From Gonium pectorale (taxonomy: Eukaryota; Chlorophyta; Chlorophyceae; Chlamydomonadales; Volvocaceae): a stretch of DNA of 52,657 bases. The position numbers and the translations under genes were made by a program. Under the pieces are notes generated by a model that made no database searches, was not told the DNA's origin, and was given only the letters and a program-made list of their open reading frames with translations. Shown here piece by piece: positions 23,901 through 35,445 of this stretch; within the stretch, counting starts at the first letter, position 1; each line of letters opens with the position of its first letter. The stretch lies in assembly GCA_001584585.1 (NCBI GenBank), contig LSYV01000045.1, positions 487,101-539,757 of the forward strand, read 5' to 3'.

Positions 23901-26900
23901 GTTGGGCGCTCTGCTTCAAGCCCGGGATGACGAGGCTGCCCGGCTGCGCGCGGCGCTTCAAGATGCGCAGCGGCGCGGTTCCGAGGAGGAGTCCCTACGC
24001 CAGCAGGTCGGTCGGCGCTCGGCGCCAGGGCGGGTACAAATAAGAAGACAGAGGAAGGGAAGCCCGGCGAAGGAGCTTCGCGCACATAGAGCCTCAGGCC
24101 CTCTACGCCTCGATCGGAGCGTTGTACTCCGCCAGGAAGAAGGTTCCCTCGGGCCTAAGGGAGATACCAAGTCACTGGATCTGGCAGGCATATTCTCAGA
24201 TGCATATGCCTGGCCCACATGCCTCTGTCCTCGCTGGCAACCTGCGACGCCCTGCGCCCACCTCGCCCACGCCCCTTCGCCGGTGCAGCTATCCGAGCTG
24301 GCGGCCTCCAGGGACGAGGAGGTGGGGCGCCTCAACGCCACGCTGCGGGACAGCGCCGCGCACGCGGCCGGGCTGGCGGAGACGGCCCGGGCGCGGGCGG
24401 AGGCGCAGCAGGCCGAGGTGGACGAGCTGCGCAGGCAGCTCGAGGTGCGGCTTGCGTGTGTGTGTTTAAATGATACGACGCATACGACGAGCTTAAGCGC
24501 GTGTGTGTTGAAATGGAGCGTGTGTGGGGGGGGGGTACAAGGGATTTCTGGAGCCTCCCGTTCCTGGCTCATGTTCGCTCTTCTTATCCATGCTGGCCAC
24601 ATCAAGAGTAATACGCCTCGACGGCATCTTCCCTGGTCAAGCTACGTCCCTTACGCCTCGCGACACAGGCTGCCCGCCTCCGTGTGGAGTCCTCCTCCGC
24701 CTCCCGCGCCGCCGAGGTTTCGGCCATGCGCTCCTCGCTGGAGAGCCAGCTGGCGGCCGCGCGGCGCGAGGCGCTCGAGGCCCGTGAGGCCCTGGCGGCG
24801 GTGCGGCAGCAGCTGGACGGCGTGGCTGGGGGCGAGTGGCTGGCAGCATTGGAGGTGGGTGTCGGGGTGCTAGCGACTGAGGCGCGAAGTCAGGACTGGT
24901 AGGCGTGAGGCCCATGAGCGCGGAACGATGGGAGTTAAGGCTCCATTGCTGGCTCAGCACAAGCCAACACAACCTCGCAGAGTAGCCGCCGAGCGCTTGT
25001 GTGCGGACTCGGGAGGAATCCCGCACTCCGTAACCGTGAGCTGTGTTGCGGCTCCGTCTTGCTTCCAAATTCGGCTGCCGAGCCTGTGTGGCCTCTTTAT
25101 GTCGCTCGCGCACGTCGTGTGCACGGTGCGCAGGAGGAACTGCGACAAAGCATACTGCCAGGGTCCAAGGCGCCGACCAAGCCGGCTGTGGGGGCCTCGC
25201 CCGATGCAGTGCAGGTGCGGATCGTCACAACAACAGGTGTCCCGGCTCTGTGTAGCGTGGGCTACGGCACTCCTCAATCCGAGGCCCGGAATCGCATGCC
25301 CCGGCCTGCATGCCCCTTTCCATATGGTGGATCCTGCTCCCACCCATGCCTCATGTGCTTTCGGCCTTCCTTCAGGCCCTGCGCAGCCTGTCTTCCCGCG
25401 AGGGGGCGCTGCGGCAGCAGATTGAGTCGCTGGCGGGACAGCTCGCGGAGCTGCAGGCGGCTGCGGTGGCGCGGCTGGGGCCGGCTCTGGTGGCACGGGC
25501 GAAGGAGCTGGAGGGAACGGCAGCCCGCTGCCGGCAGGCGCTGCGGGCGCGTGAGGCAGTCGGGGACGAGCAGGCGAGCTCGGGAAGGCACGGCAAGATG
25601 GGCGGGTCAGGATCCATAAGGGTTATGGCAATACGGGGCACTCAAGACCCTCTTCACGGCCTGCACGACCCTCCCTCAAAATGCACGTGTTGGCGCTTGC
25701 ATCGTGCAGCTGCCTGCTGAGGCACTCACCGGCGGTCGCCGGGACTTCCCGCTCTTGGCGCGCGGAGTCGCACATGCCCCGCGATCCATAGAGGCGTCGG
25801 CTGACCGTTGTGCGCTCGATCCCAGCTCCCCGCGCTGGCCGCGAAAAACGAACGCACAGTGCGCCCCCCGCTTGGCGCAGGGCACCCAGCGCGTTGCGCA
25901 GCAGCTGGCGGCGGTGAGCTCGGAGCTGGCGGCGCTGTACCGCACGGTGATGACGCCGGAGGCGCGCACGCGCGAGCGGGCATTGCGGGCCGAGTTGCAG
26001 GTGGGACCGGATGCGCGTGGCAAAGTTCTGGCAAGGGTCGCCCAACGGAGGGCCGAAGCAGTATCTCGCCGTGGCGAGTGCGCGAGGCGGGCGCCCGTCT
26101 TTGCTGTATGTGGGACAAAGCAAAGACGGACACTGAGGAAGACAGTTCTTGCGTGTAGCCCCGTTGAGCCATGGTCAAGGCTCAACTGGGAGCGTAGATG
26201 CCAGTGATGGCATTGACAGCGGACGGCCCCGCCCCCAACTCCTCAGGACCGCGAGACTGAGCTCCGCGGGCTGGTGGAGCACCGCGTGCGGCTGCAGCAG
26301 CAGCTGGAGCAGGAGGGCGGAGCGCCGGTGGGTGACCCCGGGCAGGGGTAAAGTAGGCCGGTGTGGAGCATTATGCAGTAGACATGGGGCGGGAGTAAAC
26401 CAACGATTTCATTGTTGTATGTTGCTGAGACAAGGGCGGCTGCCGCACGGGGTTGAGGTATGCCAAGGCAAAGCGAACACGCCAAATTCTGTGCTCAGGT
26501 GCAGCGAGCAAGTACGTTGATGGACTCTAAAAGCTGCAGTTGGGGTCTGCAGTTGGGGTCATTGCGTGTTGATATGTCGACCAAGGGTCTTACTTTGACG
26601 AAACCCAGCGGGCTCGCATGCTGCTCGCAGGCCTTCGCTGCTTCGCCGGCGGCTGCACAGCTGCGCAAGAAGGTCGCTGCGCGGGTCCGGGAGCTGCTGA
26701 AGGTAGAGGATGGGGCATCACTGCCATGGGATGGGCCGTAATATGCCGGCCCTGCGTGCTGCGCTTGCTGTCCATATAATCGAGCGCTCTAGCATGGGCA
26801 TTCCCTGCGCCTCTCTTGTGATAATGCTGACCATTGATTTTCCTCTTTGGTCGTGCAGGAGCGCGACCGGGTGCAGAGCCAGGCCGCGACAGCCCGTGAG

Positions 26901-29900
26901 CAGCAGCTGCAGGTGCGGCGCAAGGCGCGGGTAACTCGCTCGGGCAGGGGCTTGTGCAGGTAGATAGGCTCCGTTGCGTCAGTGGCGAGAACATGCTGCT
27001 CCCCGGATGCACGCAATGCTCCGCTTCGGGCCCTGGAATGAACGGATCGTGCGCTCGCCCGCAGGCACAGCTGCAGGCCGCCATCGCGAGCGGCATGGAG
27101 GCGCAGCAGCGTGAGCTCCGCGCGGTGCAGGAGGCGGTTCAGCAGCAGGTGCGGGCGTTTGGGAAAGGAACTTGGGGGGATGCCTGTAGACGGGTTAGGT
27201 ATCATGGCCAAATGATAACGAAAAAGACATGCAGCTGCCAACAAAGAGCTGCGGCTCGCGAGCACGTATCCTCCTTTCCTGGCGATGGTCATGCTGTCCT
27301 GCCCCTCCTTCTCGGGCCCGAGCCCGACCCAGCCCGGCCTTACCGCCCGCACGCCCCGCCAGACACGGCTGATGGAGGCATCGTGGCGCGCTCAGCTGGA
27401 CGCGAGTAACCGCGCTCTGCAGGAGGCGGCTGCGGAGAAGCAGCGAATGTCGGCGGAGGCGACTCTCTCGGCGGTGCAGGCGAGTCCGTGACGGGCCGAC
27501 TACCTCAGCTCCGCCTGTTTTGAGCCAGCATGATCGCCTCGAACGCCCTTGAACGCTATCTGCGCAGCAATCGATCGTTTGGCGCCCCATCCCTGTTGCC
27601 TGCCCTGCCCCCGGCGCTCTTTGTCCCCCGCCCCTGGTGTGCACGCTCGAGTTCTTACTGATGTTGCCCTTTCCGTCTTGACGCCCTTAACCCTCCGACA
27701 TTTGCACCTTCCCTCTCGCCGCGCACGGTGCAGGTCCGGCAGCAGCTGTCAGAGCTGCAGTCGCTGCGCGAGGAGCTTACGGCAGCGCAGGAGGCGGTTG
27801 GGGCGCTGCGTAGGGCGGCGGAGGGCTCCCGGACGGCTGCGGTGCAGCAGTCGGCGGCGGCAGCCCGAGAGGTGACGACGCTGACGCAGCAAGTGTCAGC
27901 ACTGCGGGATGCGCTGAAGGTGCGAGCCTGTATAATGCAGTACGATGCATAGTGCAAAAGAGAGATGATGAGGAGTATCTTTGTAGCGAAGAGCTCCGAG
28001 CGCTGGCAGGTTGCTGGGTACGGCCAGGTCATATATATTTCATGAGTCAAGTGCCCGAGCAGCTTCTCTAACCCTGGCCGCGTAATCCTAGCGGGTCAAC
28101 GGCCACACTGCAGTGTGCCGCCTCTGCAGCTCGTCTTGCACATGCCAAGCAGTATAGATAGGCGAACTCCCTACTATGCAAGTCGCTCTACCGGCACACT
28201 CTGCATCCCTGCGCCGTTCCACGAACGCAGGAGCGTGAGGAGCAGTACGCCTCGTCGAGCGTTGCGGGCTCTAATGGAGTTGCATCGCCGGCCGGCCGCC
28301 AGGGACCCAGGGAGGGTCATGCCGACGCTTCCGGACAGCGCTCCGCGCCAATGAAGCCGCAACGGGGCGCTGACGGGACGCCGTCATCGCACGCCCCGCA
28401 GCCGCAGCACGCGCAGCGCCGTCCGGGGGAGTCGGCGAACGCGCGAACAACCCCCGCGGCGCCTGCGTCGACGCCCTCCAAACCCTCGGCAGCAAACATG
28501 CTCAACGCCGACAGGGGTGCAGCAGCGGCGGCCGCCACCACCCCTTCTGGCGCCCGGGGCACCGGCAACGCTGGGCGCATGACGCCTGTTCGCGCGGACT
28601 GGCCAGCGCAGTTCGGCGGGCAGGAGACTGCGGCGACGCCCTCCAGCCGCAGCCCCGCAGCAGCTGCTGCCGGCCAGGCTGCTGCTGGCACAGGCCCTTC
28701 CGCCACCAGCGCATTAGTGGGCGTGGTGGCAAGCACAATTGCAGACGTGGTAACGACCGGCATTGCGGAGGTGGTCTCGGCGGGCCTCGCCTCGGCCGCA
28801 GCCGTTGGTGGGGACGGGACCGCGTCGCGCGGTGCGTCTCGCTGGGAGCCGGCCTCCTCGCCATCATCGGATGCATCGGGCTCTGCCAGGGGCGCTGCCG
28901 GCAATGCTGCCGCTGCCGCCGCTGCGGCGTCCGCCTCTACTCCTACCGCTGGGCGAGACACCGGTCGCAAGGCCGGCATCCTTCACGGGCAAGCCAACCC
29001 CTCATCTGCCTCTAGTCCCGAGCCGAACCTCCCAGCCGGGTCCGATCGTCAACCGCCGCCGGCGGCGCATGCGGCGGAGGCAGCCACTGGGCGCAATGGC
29101 GAAGGCGTCGCTGGCAACTCGGGCCGCCCAGCCACTGTCAGTTCGGTCTCTGACGTGGCTGCAGAGCTGGATTCAGTCATTAAGCGCATCACGACGCAGC
29201 AGCCTACTGCCGGGAGTGTGGCCCCAAGTGCCGAGGCGGGGCCCTCCGGCGCTCGCGCACCCCCGGATTCCGGCGCATCCCGCGCTGCCCCAAGCGCCGC
29301 GGCGTCAATCTTGGCAACTGCCGATAACGGTAGCGGCGCCTCCTCGTTTACGTCCTCCGCACCCTCGTCCCTTGATGCCGGCGCGGGGCCGGCGGCTGCG
29401 GGCCCTGCCGACGCCCCTTTGACGCCACTGAAGGTCCAACGGCCGACCTATCTGTCGGACTTTGTCCGCAAGCCTGGCGCGACCAACGGCGGTGGCGAGA
29501 CGGGTGCAGGTCCATCTGGGCCCGGCTCAGGCGCAGACGCGGAAGTGCAGCGGCGGCCAGCTGCAGCCCCGGCACCGCCGAGCTCGCCTTCTCCCTCGGT
29601 GGAGCCTGCGGGGACACCCCCTGCTACAACCGTAGCTACCGCCGCCACGGAAGAGGACATGCAGGCCGTGAAGCCACCACCACAGCCAACTGCAGGAACC
29701 TTCAATGTGTCCGTGCGGCCCACGCCGCCACCCATCATGCCCGTAAAGCAGCAGCAGCCACAGGCGGAGCCAGAACAAGTCAAGCAGCACCAGGAGGCCG
29801 CTGCCACCAGCGCATCGGCCAAAGCCAGCGCAGTGCCACCTTCGCCAACGACCCAGATGTCACAGCAGCCGCAGTCGCCGGCGGCCGCGGCGCTGGCGGC

Positions 29901-32434
29901 GGCGGCAGGGGCCGCGGCGGCGGCCAAGAAGGCGGCAGCACAGGAGCCTGCGCCCAAGGCCCGGGGTAAGCACGAGCGCCATGCTACTGCATCATAGCAT
30001 CGCTGCATCAAGGACAGGATCCCCAGCTAATGCGACAGACTTTTAAGATCACCTGCAGTTGCGACTTGATTCCAGAACAGAATTATTGCTACGCTCAGAG
30101 GCTTTGGTCGTGCAGATCGTCAGCTATGGGCACTCGATGGGCGCCTCGCCTTGCCGCGGTCGTATATAGCCTCTCCTGATACCACTATATCACGCGCATG
30201 GTTCCATCCCACTCCCATTGTTGCCACGCAGGCTTTGCCGCCCCACCCATCACGGAATGGGGCCGCCAAGCGCCCGTTTTAGCTGACGACGCGGCATCCA
30301 GCAGCGCCGGCGCTGCCCCGGGCCCTGGGTCCTCCCCGCCAGCCGCGGCCTCCAAGACCTCCGCCGCCGGCGCCACCGGCTCCATGAGTTCCGGCGGCAG
30401 CGCTGACAGCGCCTTCTTCTCTGACGACGAGCTGGGCGCTGAGATCGCCGCCATCGCGCAGTCCCTCGTGCAGCGGACCACGGCCGACACCAGGAAGGAC
30501 AGGCCGGCAGCGGCAGTGGGAGCGGCGGCGGCGGTTGCTGCGGGCGGCGAGACGGCGCGCGGGGCCGCTTCGCCGCCGCCGTCTGCGGGCGGGCCGCCCC
30601 AGGCTGCTCTGCAGCCGACGGGGGCGGGGCCGTCGTCGGCTCAGCGCGCGGGGCAGCTGGGCGCAGGCGTCTCCGGGTTTGCGGCTGGGACCCCTGCGCG
30701 GCGATTGCAGCTGTCGGCGGCGGGCTATCTCATACCCCACATGGGGAAGGCAGACAGGGGTACGGAGGACGCGTACTTTGTGGTGACACCCTCCGCGGGC
30801 GCCATCACAAACGGCCTGGTCCTGCGCCCGCCCGCCGCCTCGCCGCCCGCTGGCGCTATCAGCGCACTGGGCGTGGCTGACGGCGTGGGCGGCTGGGCGG
30901 CGGCCAACGTGGACGCGGGGCAGTACAGCCGGGAGGTCATGGCGACGGCGGCGGTGGCGGCGGGGAGCAAGGTTGGGCCCACTGGTGAGTGGAGGTGCCC
31001 GACTTGGGTGGGGCCGAGGCAGGCGTTTCCTTTCAAATCCTCGCATGTGAAAGAACGGGGCCCTTACATGTATTCTGCAGCTCAAGAGTGGCTTCCATAC
31101 ACTGCGCGTGTCGGGGCAGGATGATTGGGCATTTGCTCTCCTCTCTGTGTGCGCTTCCCCCGAGCCAAAGCGACCAACGACCTCCGCTCCGTCCCTCTCC
31201 CCTCTCTCCCGCCCCCCCTCGAAGACCCTCGCTCGCTGCTGGCCGCTGCCCAGGCCGCGGTCCGCACCATCGGCAGCTGCACCGCCTGCGTCGCCTGCCT
31301 GGCTCCCTCGCCGTCCGCCCCGCCCGGCGGCCCGGCCGACCTGCTGTCCATCGCCAACTTGGGCGACAGCGGCGTGCGGGTGGTCCGGCGGGGCAGCCTG
31401 GTGCTGTCCAGCAGCGCGCAGGAGCACGCCTTCAACATGCCCTACCAGATGGCGCACCCGGACAACCTGCCCGACACCGACACGGCAGACGACGCGCAGC
31501 TGTACCAGGTACTGGAAGGGGGCATGTGTTGGAGATTTGCTCAATCCCCGCACCCAGTCGTGTGCATGTTTGCGTACGGACGGTTTCGGAGCAGATTAAT
31601 GGTTTGGTGACTACTATTGTCATGGAGTTAGAAGAACAGTACGAGTTCATATCTCTCACACTCAAAATTTCAACACACACAAAACTACAACAGGATGTTG
31701 ATGTTGGACACAGGGCTTAGTATGCTGCTACCTAGTACAGCTCGGCAGTTGGCGGAGCTGGCTTATGCGTCGCGCCCGTGGGCAGGACGATTCGCCACGG
31801 CGTTACCACGCGTTAATAGTTGAAAGGTCTGAGGGCTGTCTCGGTGATTCTGAATGCCCGTCGGATGTCCCCTCCCGCAGCTTGTTCTTGAGCCCGGTGA
31901 CGTCATCGTGCTCGCCACGGACGGGCTGTTCGACAACATGTGGGACGAGCAGCTCGTATCGCTGGTGACCGCCGCTGCGGCCGGCCTGCCCGCGGGCGTG
32001 GCGGGCCCGGCCGCTGCCGCCGCGGCGCAGGCCGCCGCGCAGCAGCTGGCCGCCGGGATGGCCAACGCGGCGCTGCGGCACGCGCAGGACCCCGCCTTCC
32101 GCTCGCCCTGGGCGGTGGAGCTGGCAAACCAGGCAACGGTGGGGATGGCGCGGGCGGCGCGGGGTGCATCCATAGCAGTTGTTCATTTTGCGTTGTTATT
32201 TCCGGGACAAGCACTGGACGACCTCAAGGGACCGATCACCGGGTTGTTGGGTTACCGTTCGCAGGATTTCATGTGTACCACTGTGCCGTCTTTGGGCGTG
32301 TGAAATCGCTCTTTTCCCCTACAAGTTAGGCAGCCCTTTCCACCCTGCAGGCCTCCTGGCTGAATCGTCTCTTCCCCCGAGGCGGCAAGATGGACGACAT
32401 CACTGTGCTGGTGGCCATCGCGACTCTGGCGTGA
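20944..32434 (+). CDS. Membrane-anchored coiled-coil PTC7/PPTC7-type PP2C phosphatase
   Basis: Twenty-six exons, all phases closing (5,730 nt, 1,909 residues): 20944-21111, 21191-21348, 21453-21678, 21928-22032, 22431-22524, 22707-22825, 23008-23166, 23407-23454, 23613-23711, 23902-24006, 24289-24444, 24669-24854, 25134-25214, 25376-25573, 25881-26000, 26247-26327, 26631-26702, 26859-26912, 27065-27148, 27363-27479, 27734-27919, 28231-29965, 30232-30984, 31225-31508, 31881-32138 and 32351-32434. The Arg-rich N-terminus resembles an organelle-targeting peptide. Residues about 78-96 are a transmembrane helix (MLPILAGGLLTLTGAAALV). Residues about 110-872 are coiled coil and about 873-1610 a disordered Ala/Pro/Ser linker. 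Residues 1611-1909 are the phosphatase, with metal-site motifs intact: EDA (Asp1630), ADGVGG (Asp1667), GDSG (Asp1749), TDGLFDN (Asp1810) and MDDITV (Asp1897/1898). PTC7-type enzymes dephosphorylate mitochondrial proteins. Introns after 25573 (probable; a GT donor at 25560 is the alternative) and 27479 use GC donors. The start may instead be the ATG at 20995. Confidence 0.88.
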
Positions 32435-33634
32435 AGGCAGCAAGGCGGTGGGGCCTTGCGGCCCTGCAGTTTGCTTGGAATAATAAGCTGGACCAGAGAG
32501 GTCGCAGCATCCGCGCTGCATGTACAGCATCGGACCCAAGCAGGCAGTGCAGGCCCATGCGCGCGTGCGGTGGGCTGGGCGGGTGCCTCGAGTCGTCGAG
32601 CAACAGCTTGACGCAGTACGTGAGACGTCACATGAGGTTTTGCAATTCACGGGCCAAGGGGTGCTTTGGATAGACCCTCTGGCTGGCGAGCTGGTGGCAG
32701 TGATTCTTTTCGGCAGAACGCTGAGTTCGTCCATATTCTGAACCAATCAGTATCTGAACCAACAAGGGTCGAGGCAGCGTGGGAGCTGGATGGGTTCCCT
32801 TCCCATGCAGATTCACTCTGTTACGGGACACGTGACATTCCTTGATTTTATTGCCACGACTCGGACATCTGACTTCCAGACAAGTAACGGGGCGTTATTT
32901 GTATGATGCGGTCTGGGACTAGGTCTGCAGTCTATCGGCTTGCAGGTTTTGCGAATGAGCTGCAGTGGCAGATGGAACCATTTTCGCACTTTGAACGTTG
33001 GGCCAATGTGATTGTGCCGAAGGACAACTGCATCCCTGGGCCTTGCACATGCGCCAGAATATGCAGTATTTGTATTCATTGGGCACGGAGATTGGTAATG
33101 CCCCGTGCGACTGTGAAGGTCTTGCCGAAAACAGAAGACTGCAAAGTGCGGATGCTGCTGCCCCGAAGCGCTTTCGCGCGGGATGGCCCCGCGCACGAAA
33201 CGGGTGAAATATGGCATCGGGGCCGCATGGCAAGAAGCAGGCGGTTTCATTGGAGACGATTGGAGCAAGACGCGCACCTGCAAAGCGGTTGGGCGCGTCC
33301 TCCCGTCCCCAAGGGGCTAGTCTGCCATCATGTTCCAGGATTGCCTGGACCCTTGTATGCGATGCCTCGACAGGCCTCGACACCCGTCCCTCGGCTGTCC
33401 AACGAGCGACCTGCGCCTAGCCGCCAGTCAGCACAAATGCAAGCCGCCATTGCCCTCGAACCCCCTTTCATAAGTATCACAACACCACCAGAGGTAACAG
33501 GTAGGCAATGACTCTCTAGTCTCTACTAGGCATTGACCCGTTGACAGTTGGAAGTTGGCGAACGTATTCAACAGTCCCCGCGCGCAGTGTTCGATTGCTG
33601 ATTGCTCAGTAAGTCGGAAGTCACACGGTTGGCA
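32435..33634. other. Intergenic region before LIP2
   Basis: This holds the 3' flank of the phosphatase gene and the upstream region of LIP2. A 202-codon plus-strand open frame (32903-33511) crosses it but has no recognisable motif or membrane or coiled-coil pattern, so I treat it as a chance frame. No TGTAA signal was seen after the phosphatase stop. Confidence 0.45.
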
Positions 33635-34779
33635 ATGCGACGCAGCTTGCGAGTGATAGACCTTGCATCAAAACTCACCCGCTATTCTGAGGGCCTTAAA
33701 CTGCAAGATTCTTTGGCACAGCAACGCAAACAGGGATTAATTGATGACACGCTAGTCCTTCTTCAGGTTAGGGCGCCGGTGCAGGATTGCAAAGGGCTCA
33801 GACGCTAAGCACTAGTCGTCTGCGCAGCACCATCCAGTATATACATTAGGGAAGCGAGGAACCCCTACCGACTTCAGGAAGCCGCGCGAGGTATGCGCAC
33901 ACCCGTGGCGCACACAAACCCCATAGCTCCCGACATGGCCTGCAATGTAGGAGTTAGAGGCCAGAGGCATTGAAATCTGCGTGGCGCCGAGGGGCGGCGA
34001 AGTAACGTACCATGGGCCAGGCCAGCTGGTGGCATATCCGATCGTGGGCGTGCGGGAGGCGGGACTTGGCGCTCGAGCATACGTGGAGGGGCTCGAAGAC
34101 AGCATCATCGACTGCCTTGCCGGCTATGGTGTGGCGGCACGTGGGCGAGTGCCAGGGGCCACTGGCGTCTGGGTAGGGGAGCGCAAGATAGCCGCCATCG
34201 GCGTGCGCATCGCACATGGCGTAAGGTAAGCCTCTCGAAGCTGGTTGAAACGACCCGGCTTTTTGGCAGGCCGGCACGATGTCATGTCTTGCGCTACACA
34301 GCTTCGTTTGCCGTCCGTACTCGCCTTGCCGTTTGGCGAGCCCTGACTGTCCCGCTGTGCGCACCTCCATACCTTCTCCGCAGTCCTAGAAGCTGCACAT
34401 AAGCTTGTGCCCTTCCATTGGTATAGATCCGCGTCGTCTCCATTTTCACATTGTTCATCTGAAAAGCATGCTTGTGTTCCTGTGTCGCCTGGGCAGCCGT
34501 GGTTCGGTTGCCGCTGATACTCGCCCCTCACCCACTTTTGCCTACGACCTCAGTTCTCACGGGCTCGCACTCAACATCGGCACCGACCTATCCTACTTCC
34601 AAAACATCGTGCCATGCGGCATTCCAGACAAGGACGTCACCTCCCTGCAACGCGAACTGGGCCCAGCGGCGCCGGAGTTCCAGGATGTTGCCGCTGCGTT
34701 CGTGAAGTCTTTTCGACAGGTCCTGCAGTTCGAGGCGGTAAAGTGGGATGGGGCGCAGGAGGCAAGCGCTGTGTCCTGA
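33635..34779 (+). CDS. LIP2: Lipoyl(octanoyl) transferase LIP2 (LipB family)
   Basis: Four exons: 33635-33766, 33828-33890, 33951-34225 and 34554-34779 (696 nt, 231 residues, a normal LipB length). Phases close, with a Ser codon split over the last intron. Motifs in order are [11 protein letters not shown] (residue 45 on), [17 protein letters not shown] (79 on), [16 protein letters not shown] with the catalytic Lys144, SSHGLALNI, and NIVPCGI with the acyl-accepting Cys178. The Lys-Cys spacing of 34 equals that of E. coli LipB (K135/C169). The enzyme moves octanoate from acyl-carrier protein to lipoate-dependent proteins (EC 2.3.1.181), in mitochondria in eukaryotes. Only about ten residues precede the catalytic fold, so a targeting peptide is not evident; an upstream exon may be missing. 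The end is also uncertain: a donor at 34739 (GCG|GTAAAG) could splice to an exon starting at 34797. Confidence 0.95.
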
Positions 34780-35445
34780 TTGGGTACTCTTGCAGGCTTT
34801 CTGGGGCAGGCCGGCTGACACGGGAACACTGATGCAGCTCAATCCCTGCCTCAGTGGTTGCATCGCTTTCCATCGCTACGCTTGTTCGTTCTCCAAGTGT
34901 AGACTCTGACTACCGTTGAGGGCATGGGTGTCAGCCGCGGGTATGCTTAAGCTGCGGGTCTAGGTGTTGTCGGGAAGGGTGCATGCGTTCCTGCAGCGTG
35001 TGATATGCCTATCTCGGGTGCTGGCGTTCATTAGCGAGTTCGAGCGGTGATGCGGTACATGCCCTTCTGCTCTGGTACGCCTCACCAGTTGAGTGTTGCT
35101 GCGTGTGCTTGCATCTGAGCACCGTTCGCACAGCGCAGTGTTGCTGGCAGTGTCTAAGGTGCAACCGTCTGGAACGAAGGTGGGCACAAAGATGGGGTTG
35201 GAAGCGTGCGTGACTCGCCGTACCCACACGCCATACTATGGCCCCCGGGTCTTTCTTTGGCTTTTGGCGTACTTTGCCGTAGATAACCTACTTGGATGGC
35301 TGCGCAAAGTGACAAACTACGCAGATAGTGTACGACAAAGGCTGCTAGTTTTTGGTCATGCTCGATTGGTCTCTGGGCGATTGCTTATGTAGCGCTGGTA
35401 TAACAACAGCATGCGCGTGTGAGCAATTACAGCAAACTCTTCTGC
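34780..35445. other. Intergenic region
   Basis: This is the 3' flank of LIP2 (possibly with an alternative last exon to about 34908) and the upstream region of the next gene. A 99-codon frame from 35093 begins with TTG, has no family signature and is not called. Confidence 0.45.

Noticed and set aside
28351..29997. 548-codon frame as a separate gene starting at the ATG at 28351.
   Set aside because: The frame is open back to a good acceptor at 28230 in phase with the preceding coiled-coil exon, and it splices onward in phase to the phosphatase exons, so it is an internal exon.
32903..33511. 202-codon plus-strand frame before LIP2.
   Set aside because: No family motif, composition unlike the neighbouring coding exons, and it overlaps the expected UTR/promoter zone.
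35093..35392. 99-codon frame with a hydrophobic stretch upstream of the coiled-coil gene.
   Set aside because: It begins with TTG, has no splice partner and no recognisable family.
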